From NCBI RefSeq assembly GCF_964204645.1, contig NC_134032.1:12394275-12458274 (forward strand): 64,000 nucleotides of DNA, written 5' to 3'. Both the position numbers and the translations under genes were made by a program. Source of the DNA: Tubulanus polymorphus (taxonomy: Eukaryota; Nemertea; Palaeonemertea; Tubulaniformes; Tubulanidae). Shown in pieces: positions 35,601 through 48,030 of the stretch; the first letter of the stretch is position 1; each line of letters opens with the position of its first letter. Under the pieces are notes generated by a model. The model saw nothing but the letters and a program-made list of their open reading frames with translations, made no database searches and had not been told where the DNA came from.

Positions 35601-38266
35601 TTCTATCCATAATGTAAAATGTTGTTAACATATTTTGTAGGATGTCGGAGCTAGTGGTAAACTATTCAGTTGGATGTCCGGAACCTATAGTTTAGAACTG
35701 ATAGTCGGAGATGCCGTCATTGAGAATCCATTCTCCTGGCATATGGTAAATAACTTCTACCTACATATACCTCCGATGCGACTCTTACTCTGTCATTCTT
35801 GTGATTCAAATCTGACCAATTTGTTGTTGTATTTTTGTTAAGGCTGATTTGAAACTGTCGTTCCCGAGCGGTTCATCTTCGTCTAAACAACCCGAAGATA
35901 TCCACTCGAAAAAACCGGAAATCAAGGTCAGTATCTAAACAGCTAGTCTAGGGAATCAGAAAAACGTAGAAAAAAATCGTGGATTGTGGCAAATTTGCCC
36001 AAAAAAAAATCAGAAACCGGAAAACTCAGAGAACTTGAATATGCTATTGACACATGTTTACTTATCAATATGTGATTCAATGAAAAATGAATGAATTGTA
36101 ACATGTGTTTGTTTATGTGTTTTTGTAGCACATGTTCCGTCCAGCTGAGAAGAGACCCCCGATTCTCGTATCGAACGCGTTCACGATACTCGTACTGTCG
36201 CCGTTCCTCGTTCTGATTATTCTCGTAAGTACCTTAACCCCCCACACCTAACCCTCTATCCCACGGGAGGCGTGGTTTAAAATCTACTCGCCGTTTACTG
36301 AATCATAAGATGCGCAGTAATGTCATCGGTTTAATTGTCTTTAAAGAGAATCATAGCGTGAAGCCATGTTTTCAGTGAAACTAAGTGTTTGAAAGTTTGT
36401 ATTGACATGGATTTCTGTCACATGGTGCAGCTGTGTTTAGTAGCCAATGATTAACAAATCTAGTCAAGCTTACACTAATTTTCGACCTCCAATAGGTTTG
36501 AAATGAGGATAACCCCGCTAATATGAGGCTACACTGAACATTCAAAACTATTGAGTGCTGATCGGTTTGGGAATATTTGTAAATGGCTCAAAGCAGTTGT
36601 GTTTAACCTGAAAGTTACTTGGTATCATCGGTGCAATTGGATTCATAATGATTCAAAGCCATAAGCTATATTTTTGTTTTCACTCATGAATCCATAAGCG
36701 AATATCCAAATCGCGACATTCAAAATCATCCCTTTGCAAAGAGTTCAGACTTGGTTTTGGTGTCTGCTGCTGTTGTCCGTTGCAGAGACTGAGTCTGGTT
36801 AGAAATATCTTTTTCTTAAATGAATATATATATATATATATATATTGTTGATTTCAGTGGATGAGAATAGGAGTGAATGTATCGAACTTCCCTCTGTCAA
36901 TCAGCGCTGTCGGGTTCCACGTGTGTCTGGCAGGTGAGTCTCTTATCCGTTCTAGTCTCGATTCCGCGATTATTGGCGTGATGATTTGAAGGGACGTAAT
37001 TCCGATTTAACGATGAAGATACGTTTTTCATTTTAAATCTGACCGATATTTGCGACGACATCGAACAATTTTTCGATTCTTGTATAAATTCGTCGAGGAC
37101 CCAGGGTCAGTTTCATGAAAAAGCTTGGGCTTAAAACGGTTAAGGTTAAATTGTTTTCGTCTTTGAAAAAGTTGTGTTTATCTTTTTTTGTGAAACTGAA
37201 TCCTGATCTTGATGAAATAGTGAATCAGTATTTAAATTGCGATAATCTATTTTTATCTTGCAGCTATCTTTGGTTTGTATTATTGCTATTGGGCTCATTT
37301 GAACATGTTCCAAACTCTGCGCTATCTCGGATTTCTGCTCATTCCGACTTTCATATTCGGCAACCGTCTATTGAACAGTATCGCAGCCGGCAAAAAGTAA
37401 GTATAACGATATTCATTTAAAACTGTTGGGATGTGGTGAGTGGGAGGTCGGAGAGTATTGAGGGAATTTCGCAATACAGTATTGCCAATCTATAGACACT
37501 ACTGAATACGTGCTAGCACAATCTCTTAACTGTAATTTACTGGAAAGCGATTGTTTCAGTTATATAGGGGATCATTCATTTATAACGTACGCATAAAATT
37601 TGAATTTCCCCTAATGCGTACGTAATAAATGAATGACCCCTAGAGGGATTGAGGGGGTTGGGTAGAAGTTAGAGATAGTTCCCGATGATTAGATTTGTCT
37701 TACACACTGATTCGTACATGCTGAATTGTGTTTGATAGGAAGAGTCTGAGGGATATTTGGAAAAAGCATTTACTAATTGGAGTTCTTAATTCTTAGATAG
37801 AATTTTGCTATACAGTTGAGAATTCATAATGTACCAATTCTTTAACTTAAAGCTTTTGAACAGGGTCGAACCTTTCACTTGAATCGCATCAGTTTTGTTA
37901 GTGTTCCATATAAAACTGTTTCGGACGTTGAAAGGAAATAAAAGTTGTGCAAGTCCAGCTACTAGGACTGAGCTGTGTCAATAACTGCAGTTCGGTCTTT
38001 ATACACTTGCTACAATATCTTATAATATTTATTTACACAGTAATTATATCTAGCTAGATCAGGTCTGGGTCGCGTATGGAAGTCCATGATTAAAACTTTG
38101 CTGTTCACATCCTGAGAATAAAAATTTCTTCTGATGAGCATTTATTGTTATGAGACTTAAGAAGTTTAAAGAGTTGCTTAGAATTGTGATTTTTCATTAA
38201 AACTCAGCGTTGACATGAAAATTAAGATGAATTTTTCAATTATTTCATTGTAGGAAGACAAATTAA
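26627..38266 (+). CDS. RPN2: Ribophorin II, oligosaccharyltransferase subunit 2
   Basis: RPN2 is a membrane subunit of the OST complex that transfers the glycan to Asn in the ER lumen. Seventeen exons join in frame to 633 residues (631 in human): 26627-26636, 27541-27734, 28446-28541, 28633-28741, 29447-29510, 29667-29778, 30590-30679, 31268-31444, 31803-31930, 33102-33311, 34937-35141, 35641-35745, 35843-35926, 36129-36224, 36858-36933, 37264-37396, 38254-38266. The N-terminus is a signal peptide (TSVLVFFALTIVGQA). The long luminal region is followed by three hydrophobic segments: FTILVLSPFLVLIIL, VGFHVCLAGIFGLYYCYW, YLGFLLIPTFIFGNRLL. MFQTLRYL and GNRLL match the family C-terminus. The last donor, GTAAGT at 37397, overlaps an in-frame TAA; splicing to 38254 gives a KKTN end, while retention ends after GKK. 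Confidence 0.96.
26841..26864 (+). promoter_or_regulatory. UPR/ATF-like and YY1-like motif cluster in RPN2 intron 1
   Basis: GCCATTTTG (YY1-like) is followed directly by CCACGTGTGACGTAG, which overlaps an E-box/XBP1-like GCCACGTG and an ATF-like TGACGTA. It lies 0.2 kb after the start codon. Motif matching only. Confidence 0.3.
27420..27510. repeat. Diverged relative of the 2307-2511 hAT-like element
   Basis: GTGTTAATT followed by a CAAGTCAAATATAAGTG end parallels the right half of 2307-2511 (GTGTTAATTGATAACATGCA ... CAAGTCAAATAAAAGTG). The left end is not recognisable. Confidence 0.35.
28880..29309. repeat. Direct duplication in RPN2 intron 4
   Basis: Two copies of about 174 bp, 28880-29053 and 29136-29309, offset by 256 bp. 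The shared core runs from GGCAGGTCTACAGCGGAGT to AGGTAACATCAAACATA with few differences. Shorter pieces of the start (ATAGCGTGAAGCC) recur near 34728 and 36352. Confidence 0.75.
30875..31037. mobile_element. hAT-like MITE, CAGTGTTTT ends, copy 1
   Basis: 163 bp. CAGTGTTTTCAAT on the left and ATTAAAAACACTG on the right form the ends, with an inner AGCCTGGTCCC / GGGACCTGGCT pair. A reverse-orientation copy of similar size is at 56434-56593. Confidence 0.65.
31602..31726. repeat. Dispersed repeat family A, copy 2
   Basis: Matches 4163-4308 from CGCAATCCAGCTCCTGACAG to the AACGTATAGATAC end. It is truncated at the start relative to the copy at 32701-32848. Confidence 0.7.
32018..32193. mobile_element. 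Diverged copy of the CCCTTTCAGTGC MITE
   Basis: The left end, CCACTTTAGTGCGTC, is eroded. The right end, GATGCACTGAAAGGG, and the interior (CATCACTGATTAATACC) match 15337-15600. Confidence 0.55.
32701..32848. repeat. Dispersed repeat family A, copy 3
   Basis: Full-length copy, 148 bp. GGCTCCATCTATTGA occurs at 32701 and again at 32809, so the element looks like one 108-bp unit plus the start of a second. Confidence 0.7.
33346..33449. mobile_element. MITE of the GGACCCAGTTC family
   Basis: 104 bp with ends GGACCCAGTTCTACAGTTAT and CACAACTGTGGAACTGAGTT, an imperfect inverted repeat. Related to 1832-1937 and 63454-63552. Confidence 0.6.
33906..34049 (+). repeat. 144-bp structured dispersed repeat, copy 2
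   Basis: Same length and ends as 2738-2881. About 100 bp downstream it also shares an AAGTCCATGATTAAAACTTT block with copy 3 that copy 1 lacks. Confidence 0.75.
34282..34545. repeat. Composite dispersed repeat in RPN2 intron 10
   Basis: Two copies of TCCCGATGATTAGATTTGTC...GAAGAGTCTGAGGGATA (34282-34362 and 34467-34545) surround a block that starts CCCCTAATGCGTACGTAATA. The same two modules recur at 37567-37759. Confidence 0.65.
37567..37759. repeat. Inverted-repeat MITE plus adjoining repeat in RPN2 intron 16
   Basis: 37567-37641 is a near-palindrome: GGGGATCATTCATTTATAAC on the left, complementary to ...AATAAATGAATGACCCC on the right, around an AT-rich centre. It is followed by the module also found twice at 34282-34545. 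Confidence 0.65.
37870..38013 (+). repeat. 144-bp structured dispersed repeat, copy 3
   Basis: Third exact-length copy. In its second hairpin GACTGAGCTG pairs with CAGTTCGGTC over all ten positions if G-U pairs are allowed. Confidence 0.75.
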
Positions 38267-39393
38267 TCACATTAGCGGCAGACGTCTCACTCCGCAGAGA
38301 CACCTGGAGCATTTTTGAGACACTACTTAGAAGCAGTCGTCTTGCTATCGACGTGAGGCACCTGGAGGATCTTTGACACACTACTTACAAAATATAGACT
38401 GAATTTTCCGACTAGCGCATTCTAAAAGCAGTGTTCAGATCTGAAATGATGGTTTATTTAGAAATTGATAATATATATGAATATTCGTGCTTTATTTAAA
38501 TGTTATGTTTTGTGGTATTTGTTGTTATATGTAAAATTGTTTGCTTAAAGTCGCAGTCATCGAAATGATAATTATTTTTCTCAATTTTCTTGTCATCGAC
38601 CTATTGGGCTGTTCAAAAAAGTGGGCCGTCGCACCAAAATGTGAGGGAACTGAATTTTCAGGTTGCTCTGATAGCATCATTCACAGTTGCTAAAAAATGG
38701 GATCAGTCAATAGTTGAGATGATATCTCGTCTATGTTCTAACTAGGTTCCACTGTATTATGCCATCTTATGAAGTCTTGAATTCTAAATGTTGACGTTGC
38801 GATTTCATCTTGGTTTACTGTGTTTCCGAGGGTGGGGCTGTATCGTTATTATAAAGATCCTCTAGGTTGCAAAAACTCGAGGCAATGATGGGGATCCCCT
38901 AATTATTGAATTATCTAGGGACTGCGTCCTCATGGAATGTTAGTCTTGAGAACCTGAATTGGTCCACGCAGCCTTTCTTAAGGTGGACAATAGAATCATT
39001 GTATGAAAATAGATGTATGAAATTTTTAATTTATCTGCATTCCTTTTTACAATGAAATTGTATTAAGAAATAAAAAAATTATATAATTTAACATATGGTG
39101 TGCTGTTCAGTTTTTTTTTTTTCATTGGAGCAAATGTCGTCACTGATTCAACGTAGTTCGCTGTTGAGGATTCTGAAGGCCGAGGTGAGGATACGTCTGG
39201 TTCGAACCCAGTACACAGTCGGTGACCATAAATTTAGACTTATCAAATGAAGTTGGTGACAGCACGTGATGGTACCCATGCGGAGTTTCTTCTAACTAAA
39301 TACAATGGGCAACGAAGTCTTCATGCCAATGGGGATCAATCTTTTGCGAAACTAGGATGAACCTGCTCATTAACGGTTTCGAATTACCAATTG
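38267..39393. other. RPN2 3'UTR and spacer before the satellite
   Basis: A GACACCTGGAGC / GGCACCTGGAGG segment is duplicated at about 38297 and 38357. AATAAA at 39069-39074 is the likely RPN2 poly(A) signal. No gene follows. Confidence 0.5.
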
Positions 39394-42300
39394 CGTGATT
39401 TCTGCGAACTAATGATACACAATTGATTAGTTCTTGGAACCAACACCGACATATTGGTGGCAGCACCATACGGTAACCTAGCGTGATTTCTGCGAACTAA
39501 TGATACCACACCATACCCAATTGATTAGTTCAGGGAACCAACACCGACATATTGGTGGCAGCACCATACGGTACGCTAGCGTGATTTCTGCGAACTAATG
39601 ATACCACACCATACCCAATTGATCAGTTTTGGGAACCAACACCGACATATTAGTGGCAGCACCATACGGTACCCTAGCGTGATTTCTGCGAACTAATGAT
39701 AACACACCATACCCAATTGATCAGTTTTGGGAACCAACACCGACATATTGGTGGCAGCACCATACGGTACCCTAGCGTGATTTCTGCGAACTAATGATAC
39801 CATACCATACACAATTGATTAGTTCTGGGAACCAACACCGACATATTGGTGGCAGCACCATACGGTACCCTAGCGTGATTTCTGCGAACTAATGATACCA
39901 TACCATACACAATTGATTAGTACTGGGAACCAACACCGACATATAAGTGGCAGCACCATACGGTAACCTAGCGTGATTTCTGCGAACTAATGATACCACA
40001 CCATACCCAATTGATTAGTTCTGGGAACCAACACCGACATATTGGTGGCAGCACCATACGGTAACCTAGCGTGATTTCTGCGAACTAATGATACCACACC
40101 ATACACAATTGATTAGTTCTGGGAACCAACACCGAAATATAAGTGGCAGCACCATACGGTACCCTAGCGTCAGTTCTGCGAACTAATGATACCACACCAT
40201 ACCCAATTGATTAGTTCTGGGAACCAACACCGACATATTGGTGGCAGCACCATACGGTACCCTAGCGTGATTTCTGCGAACTAATGATACCACACCATAC
40301 ACAATTGATTAGTTCTGGGAACCAACACCGACATATTGGTGGCAGCACCATACGGTACCCTAGCGTGATTTCTGCGAACTACTGATACCACACCATACCC
40401 AATTGATTAGTTTTGGGAACCAACACCGACATATTGGTGGCAGCACCATACGGTAACCTAGCGTGATTTCTGCGAACTAATGATACCACACCATACCCAA
40501 TTGATTAGTTTTGGGAACCAACACCGACATATTAGTGGCAGCACCATACGGTACCCTAGCGTGATTTCTGCGAACTAATGATACCACACCATACCCAATT
40601 GATTAGTTCTGGGAACCAACACCGAAATATAAGTGGCAGCACCATACGGTACCCTAGCGTCAGTTCTGCGAACTAATGATACCACACCATACCCAATTGA
40701 TTAGTTCTGGGAACCAACACCGACATATTGGTGGCAGCACCATACGGTACCCTAGCGTGTTTTCTGCGAACTAATGATACCACACCATACCCAATTGATT
40801 AGTACTGGGAACCAACACCGAAATATAAGTGGCAGCACCATACGGTACCCTAGCGTGATTTCTGCGAACTAATGATACCACACCATACCCAATTGATTAG
40901 TTCTGGGAACCAACACCGAAATATAAGTGGCAGCACCATACGGTACCCTAACGTCAGTTCTTCGAACTAATGATACCACACCATACCCAATTGATTAGTT
41001 CTGGGAACCAACACCGACATATTGGTGGCAGCACCATACGGTAACCTAGCGTGATTTCTGCGAACTAATGATACCACACCATACACAATTGATTAGTTCT
41101 GGGAACCAACACCGAAATATAAGTGGCAGCACCATACGGTACTCTAGCGTGATTTCTGCGAACTAATGATACCACACCATACACAATTGATTAGTTTTGG
41201 GAACCAACACCGACATATTGGTGGCAGCACCATACGGTACGCTAGCGTGATTTCTGCGAACTAATGATACCACACCATACCCAATTGATTAGTACTGGGA
41301 ACCAACACCGACATATTGGTGGCAGCACCATACGGTACCCTAGCGTGATTTCTGCGAACTAATGATACCACACCATACCCAATTGATTAGTTCTGGGAAC
41401 CAACACCGACATATTAGTGGCAGCACCATACGGTACTCTAGCGTGAGTTCTGCGAACTAATGATACCACACCATACCCAATTGATTAGTTCTGGGAACCA
41501 ACACCGACATATTGGTGGCAGCACCATACGGTACCCTAGCGTGATTTCTGCGAACTAACGATACCACACCATACCCAATTGATTAGTTCAGGGAACCAAC
41601 ACCGACATATTGGTGGCAGCACCATACAGTACGCTAGCGTGATTTCTGCGAACTAACGATACCACACCATACCCAATTGATTAGTTTTGGGAACCAACAC
41701 CGACATATTGGTGGCAGCACCATACGGTACGCTAGCGTGATTTCTGCGAACTAATGATACCACACCATACCCAATTGATTAGTACTGGGAACCAACACCG
41801 ACATATTAGTGGCAGCACCATACGGTACTCTAGCGTGAGTTCTGCGAACTAATGATACCACACCATACCCAATTGATTAGTTCTGGGAACCAACACCGAC
41901 ATATTGGTGGCAGCACCATACGGTACCCTAGCGTGATTTCTGCGAACTAACGATACCACACCATACCCAATTGATTAGTTCAGGGAACCAACACCGACAT
42001 ATTGGTGGCAGCACCATACGGTAACCTAGCGTGATTTCTGCGAACTAATGATACCACACCATACCCAATTGATTAGTACTGGGAACCAACACCGACATAT
42101 TGGTGGCAGCACCATACGGTACCCTAGCGTGATTTCTGCGAACTAATGATACCACACCATACACAATTGATTAGTACTGGGAACCAACACCGACATATTG
42201 GTGGCAGCACCATACGGTAACCTAGCGTGATTTCTGCGAACTAATGATACCACACCATACACAATTGATTAGTTCTGGGAACCAACACCGAAATATAAGT

Positions 42301-45300
42301 GGCAGCACCATACGGTACTCTAGCGTGATTTCTGCGAACTAATGATACCACACCATACACAATTGATTAGTTTTGGGAACCAACACCGACATATTGGTGG
42401 CAGCACCATACGGTACGCTAGCGTGATTTCTGCGAACTAATGATACCACACCATACCCAATTGATTAGTACTGGGAACCAACACCGACATATTGGTGGCA
42501 GCACCATACGGTACCCTAGCGTGATTTCTGCGAACTAATGATACCACACCATACCCAATTGATTAGTTCTGGGAACCAACACCGACATATTAGTGGCAGC
42601 ACCATACGGTACTCTAGCGTGAGTTCTGCGAACTAATGATACCACACCATACCCAATTGATTAGTTCTGGGAACCAACACCGACATATTGGTGGCAGCAC
42701 CATACGGTACCCTAGCGTGATTTCTGCGAACTAACGATACCACACCATACCCAATTGATTAGTTCAGGGAACCAACACCGACATATTGGTGGCAGCACCA
42801 TACGGTACGCTAGCGTGATTTCTGCGAACTAACGATACCACACCATACCCAATTGATTAGTTTTGGGAACCAACACCGACATATTGGTGGCAGCACCATA
42901 CGGTACCCTATTGTAATTTCTGCGAACTAATGATACCACACCATACACAATTGATTAGTTCTGGGAACCAACACCGACATATTGGTGGCAGCACCATACG
43001 GTACCCTAGCGTGATTTCTGCGAACTAACGATACCACACCATACCCAATTGATTAGTTCAGGGAACCAACACCGACATATTGGTGGCAGCACCATACGGT
43101 ACGCTAGCGTGATTTCTGCGAACTAATGATACCACACCATACACAATTGATTAGTTCTGGGAACCAACACCGACATATTGGTGGCAGCACCATACGGTAC
43201 CCTAGCGTGATTTCTGCGAACTAACGATACCACACCATACCCAATTGATTAGTTCAGGGAACCAACACCGACATATTGGTGGCAGCACCATACGGTAACC
43301 TAGCGTGATTTCTGCGAACTAATGATACCACACCATACCCAATTGATTAGTACTGGGAACCAACACCGACATATTGGTGGCAGCACCATACGGTACCCTA
43401 GCGTGATTTCTGCGAACTAATGATACCACACCATACACAATTGATTAGGTCTGGGAACCAACACCGACATATTCGTGGCAGCACCATACGGTACGCTAGC
43501 GTGATTTCTGCGAACTAACGATACCACACCATATCCAATTGATTAGTTTTGGGAACCAACACCGACATATTGGTGGCAGCACCATACGGTACCCTAACGT
43601 GATTTCTGCGAACTAACGATACCACACCATACACAATTGATTAGTTCTGGGAACCAACACCGACATATTGGTGGCAGCACCATACGGTATCCTATTGTAA
43701 TTTCTGCGAACTAATGATACCACACCATACACAATTGATTAGTTCTGGGAACCAACACCGACATATTGGTGGCAGCACCATACGGTACCCTAGCGTGATT
43801 TCTGCGAACTAATGATACCACACCATACCCAATTGATTAGTTTTGGGAACCAACACCGACATATTGGTGGCAGCACCATACGGTACCCTAGCGTGATTTC
43901 TGCGAACTAATGATACCACACCATACCCAATTGATTAGTACTGGGAACCAACACCGACATATTGGTGGCAGCACCATACGGTAACCTAGCGTGATTTCTG
44001 CGAACTAATGATACCACACCATACCCAATTGATTAGTACTGGGAACCAACACCGACATATTGGTGGCAGCACCATACGGTACCCTAGCGTGATTTCTGCG
44101 AACTATTGATACCACACCATACACAATTGATTAGGTCTGGGAACCAACACCGACATATTGGTGGCAGCACCATACGGTACCCTAGTGTGATTTCTGCGAA
44201 CTAATGATACCACACCATACCCAATTGATTAGTTTTGGGAACCAACACCGTCATATTAGTGGCAGCACCATACGGTACCCTAGCGTGATTTCTGCGAACT
44301 AATGATACCACACCATACCCAATTGATTAGTTCTGGGAACCAACACCGAAATATAAGTGGCAGCACCATACGGTACCCTAGCGTCAGTTCTGCGAACTAA
44401 TGATACCACACCATACCCAATTGATTAGTTCTGGGAACCAACACCGACATATTGGTGGCAGCACCATACGGTACCCTAGCGTGTTTTCTGCGAACTAATG
44501 ATACCACACCATACCCAATTGATTAGTACTGGGAACTAACACCGACATATTGGTGGCAGCACCATACGGTAACCTAGCGTGATTTCTGCGAACTAATGAT
44601 ACCACACCATACCCAATTGATTAGTTTTGGGAACCAACACCGACATATTAGTGGCAGCACCATACGGTACTCTAGCGTGAATTCTGCGAACTAACGATAC
44701 CACACCATACCCAATTGATTAGTTCTGGGAACCAACACCGACATATTGGTGGCAGCACCATACGGTACCCTATTGTAATTTCTGCGAACTAATGATACCA
44801 CACCATACACAATTGATTAGTTCTGGGAACCAACACCGACATATTGGTGGCAGCACCATACGGTACCCTAGCGTGTTTTCTGCGAACTAATGATACCACA
44901 CCATACCCAATTGATTAGTTCAGGGAACCAACACCGACATATTGGTGGCAGCACCATACGGTACCCTAGCGTGATTTCTGCGAACTAATGATACCACACC
45001 ATACACAATTGATTAGTTCTGGGAACCAACACCGACATATTGGTGGCAGCACCATACGGTACCCTAGCGTGATTTCTGCGAACTAACGATACCACACCAT
45101 ACCCAATTGATTAGTTCAGGGAACCAACACCGACATATTGGTGGCAGCACCATACGGTAACCTAGCGTGATTTCTGCGAACTAATGATACCACACCATAC
45201 CCAATTGATTAGTACTGGGAACCAACACCGACATATTGGTGGCAGCACCATACGGTACCCTAGCGTGATTTCTGCGAACTAATGATACCACACCATACAC

Positions 45301-46287
45301 AATTGATTAGGTCTGGGAACCAACACCGACATATTCGTGGCAGCACCATACGGTACGCTAGCGTGATTTCTGCGAACTAACGATACCACACCATACACAA
45401 TTGATTAGTTCTGGGAACCAACACCGACATATTGGTGGCAGCACCATACGGTATCCTATTGTAATTTCTGCGAACTAATGATACCACACCATACACAATT
45501 GATTAGTTCTGGGAACCAACACCGACATATTGGTGGCAGCACCATACGGTACCCTAGCGTGATTTCTGCGAACTAATGATACCACACCATACCCAATTGA
45601 TTAGTTTTGGGAACCAACACCGACATATTAGTGGCAGCACCATACGGTACCCTAGCGTGATTTCTGCGAACTAATGATACCACACCATACCCAATTGATA
45701 AGTTCTGGGAACCAACACCGAAATATAAGTGGCAGCACCATACGGTACCCTAGCGTCAGTTCTGCGAACTAATGATACCACACCATACCCAATTGATTAG
45801 TTCTGGGAACCAACACCGACATATTGGTGGCAGCACCATACGGTACCCTAGCGTGATTTCTGCGAACTAATGATACCATACCATACACAATTGATTAGTT
45901 CTGGGAACCAACACCGACATATTGGTGGCAGCACCATACGGTACCCTAGCGTGATTTCTGCGAACTAATGATACCACACCATACACAATTGATTAGTTCT
46001 GGGAACCAACACCGAAATATAAGTGGCAGCACCATACGGTACCCTAGCGTCAGTTCTGCGAACTAATGATACCACACCATACCCAATTGATTAGTTCTGG
46101 GAACCAACACCGACATATTGGTGGCAGCACCATACGGTACCCTAGCGTGATTTCTGCGAACTAATGATACCATACCATACACAATTGATTAGTTCTGGGA
46201 ACCAATACGGTACCCTAGCGTGATTTCTTAGAACTGATGATACCACACCCTAGTTCTGTGAACCTAGTTCTTAGTTCTGGGAATCTT
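39394..46287. repeat. 98-bp satellite array, about 70 units
   Basis: Uniform head-to-tail array with a 98-bp period. A typical unit runs GTGATTTCTGCGAACTAATG ... ACCATACGGTACCCTAGC. The first unit (39396) lacks about 10 bp and the last is degenerate after 46205. Units differ at a few fixed positions (for example ACATATTGGTGG, ACATATTAGTGG, AAATATAAGTGG, ACATATTCGTGG). Each contains the inverted pair GAACTAAT / ATTAGTTC. There is no long open frame, since 98 is not a multiple of three. Lies between RPN2 and FAM8A1. Confidence 0.98.
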
Positions 46288-46892
46288 CATCTATCAGTGA
46301 CTTACAATCTTATTGCTTAATGTTGACTCAATATTTGCATCCCGGTTGCAAATAGAGTGATATCCTGACGACTCGGATAAGTAAAGAAAGTATCTTTTGT
46401 AGTAGTTTTCCTGTAGAATTTTTATTTCATGTTAATTGTTATTCTTTTCAAATCTTGTATTGAAATTCATTTTCTTTCAAAGTCAATGTCTTACAATTGA
46501 TTTTTCTTTTTGAAGTTGTTAGAAATGGTATGAAATATCTTTTGGAAATAAGTGAATATTGACGTAAAGTAGAAAAATAAAAAATTCATCCACCCGCATA
46601 GAAATTAAACCTTGTGAAAAGTTTTTATATCCTGTTTTTTTTTTCTTAAAAGACTAGATTAGAAATAAAATCCTGCCCTCGTCTTATATCATGTTGCTGT
46701 GATGATAAACAAGGCATCTTTTTATTTTGCTCGACGGGATATTGACTGATTTTGATAGAAGTGAAAATATACAGTGTTTCAAATAAATCTGTGAATTAAA
46801 ATGCTGTTCTAATTACTCGTAAACTAGCTGATAAGGTTATTAATACTGTACGGGATATGAATGGAAATTTCTATGAATTCTTAACAATGGAT

Positions 46893-47382
46893 CTATTGTG
46901 ATTTTAGTTCAGTGAAATTCCACCAGAGGGGGTAAAGCGTCGAAATACCCTTTAGACCCTAGAAAAAATTACAAAAACCTCCCGAAATGAAAATATGCAG
47001 TGTTTCAAATACATTGATGAATTCAAAACATATTCAAATTAGTCGTAAATTGATTAATTCGGCAACGTAATTATTTGTCTAACGTATTTGAACTTATTTT
47101 AGAAACGACTGATTTATTATCTGATACCAGTTTGCCGAATTTCTGGTGTGGAATTTCTGTGATACAGTCGTTTCTGATTAAGTTCAATAACGTTAGACAA
47201 ATAATTACGTTGCCTTATTAACTAATTTACAAGTAATTTGAATATATTTTGAATACGTAGATGAATTAAGAGCATTGTTTATTGCGTTTTCGGGAGGTTT
47301 TTGTGATACTGTTTGGGGTCTAAAGCATATATCGTTGATGTACGCCCTCTATTGGATTTTCACTGAACTAAAATCACAATAG
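46893..47382. mobile_element. Foldback element with arms of about 220 bp
   Basis: 490 bp. The ends CTATTGTGATTTTAGTTCAG and its complement lead into long imperfect arms (left to 47111, right from 47165) around a 53-bp centre. Part of the arm (AGTGTTTCAAATA ... CGTAAACT) is also present just outside, at about 46755-46850. No open frame and no clear target duplication. Confidence 0.8.
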
Positions 47383-47940
47383 GTGCTTTGTGTAGATTTG
47401 GTATTCATTTTCGTATGGAAAATGCAGGTAGAAAATGATAAGAAATAATTCATACCACGTCTGACTCGCAATCAGTATCACTGGGCCGAACACACCTGTT
47501 CATTCATGTACAGTCGTGACTTCGGTCCAAAATTGGTCTTAAATCTTTAGACTGGTCTTAAGTTGTTAGATTGGCTATAGAACTAAGTAGGTCTTAGACT
47601 GGTCTTAAGCCGACACCATGACGAACCCTATGCAACCGACCTCTGGACAACTCTAAATTTGTTTCTAAAGGCCGATTAAAATTGGAGACATTCCTGGTTA
47701 TCATTTACAGTATCAGGACACCTGCCACCTACCTCTTTATCAATATAAATGATCAACAAATAAAAGACTATTCGTTATAAAAGATTCTTTCTCTCATTCG
47801 GCGAATGTTGGATTAGCGATGATTATATGATTGTGTTCTCCAGTGTTGATTAAATCATGTCTTCGGAGGTGAATTAAAAATGAAAAACAGCACACAGTGC
47901 GAAAACAATAAAATGGAAGTGGATTAAAACAACTTTAGAG

Positions 47941-48030
47941 CGATCATTACCAAACCCGGGACCCCTTCGGATGTGCCGGGCAGGATTCAAACCCGGGCCC
48001 CTCGGATGTGACCGCGTACGACTGAGTTCT
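47941..48030 (-). repeat. Truncated tRNA-like SINE fragment
   Basis: On the minus strand a strong box B (GGGTTTGAATCCTGCC) follows a GGCCCGGG stem. The box A half is not recognisable. A second GGGTCCCGGGTTTGG lies beside it, so the T-arm region may be partly duplicated. Confidence 0.4.

Noticed and set aside
39394-46287. CRISPR-like repeat array
   Set aside because: Units abut without unique spacers and the surroundings are eukaryotic; it is a satellite.
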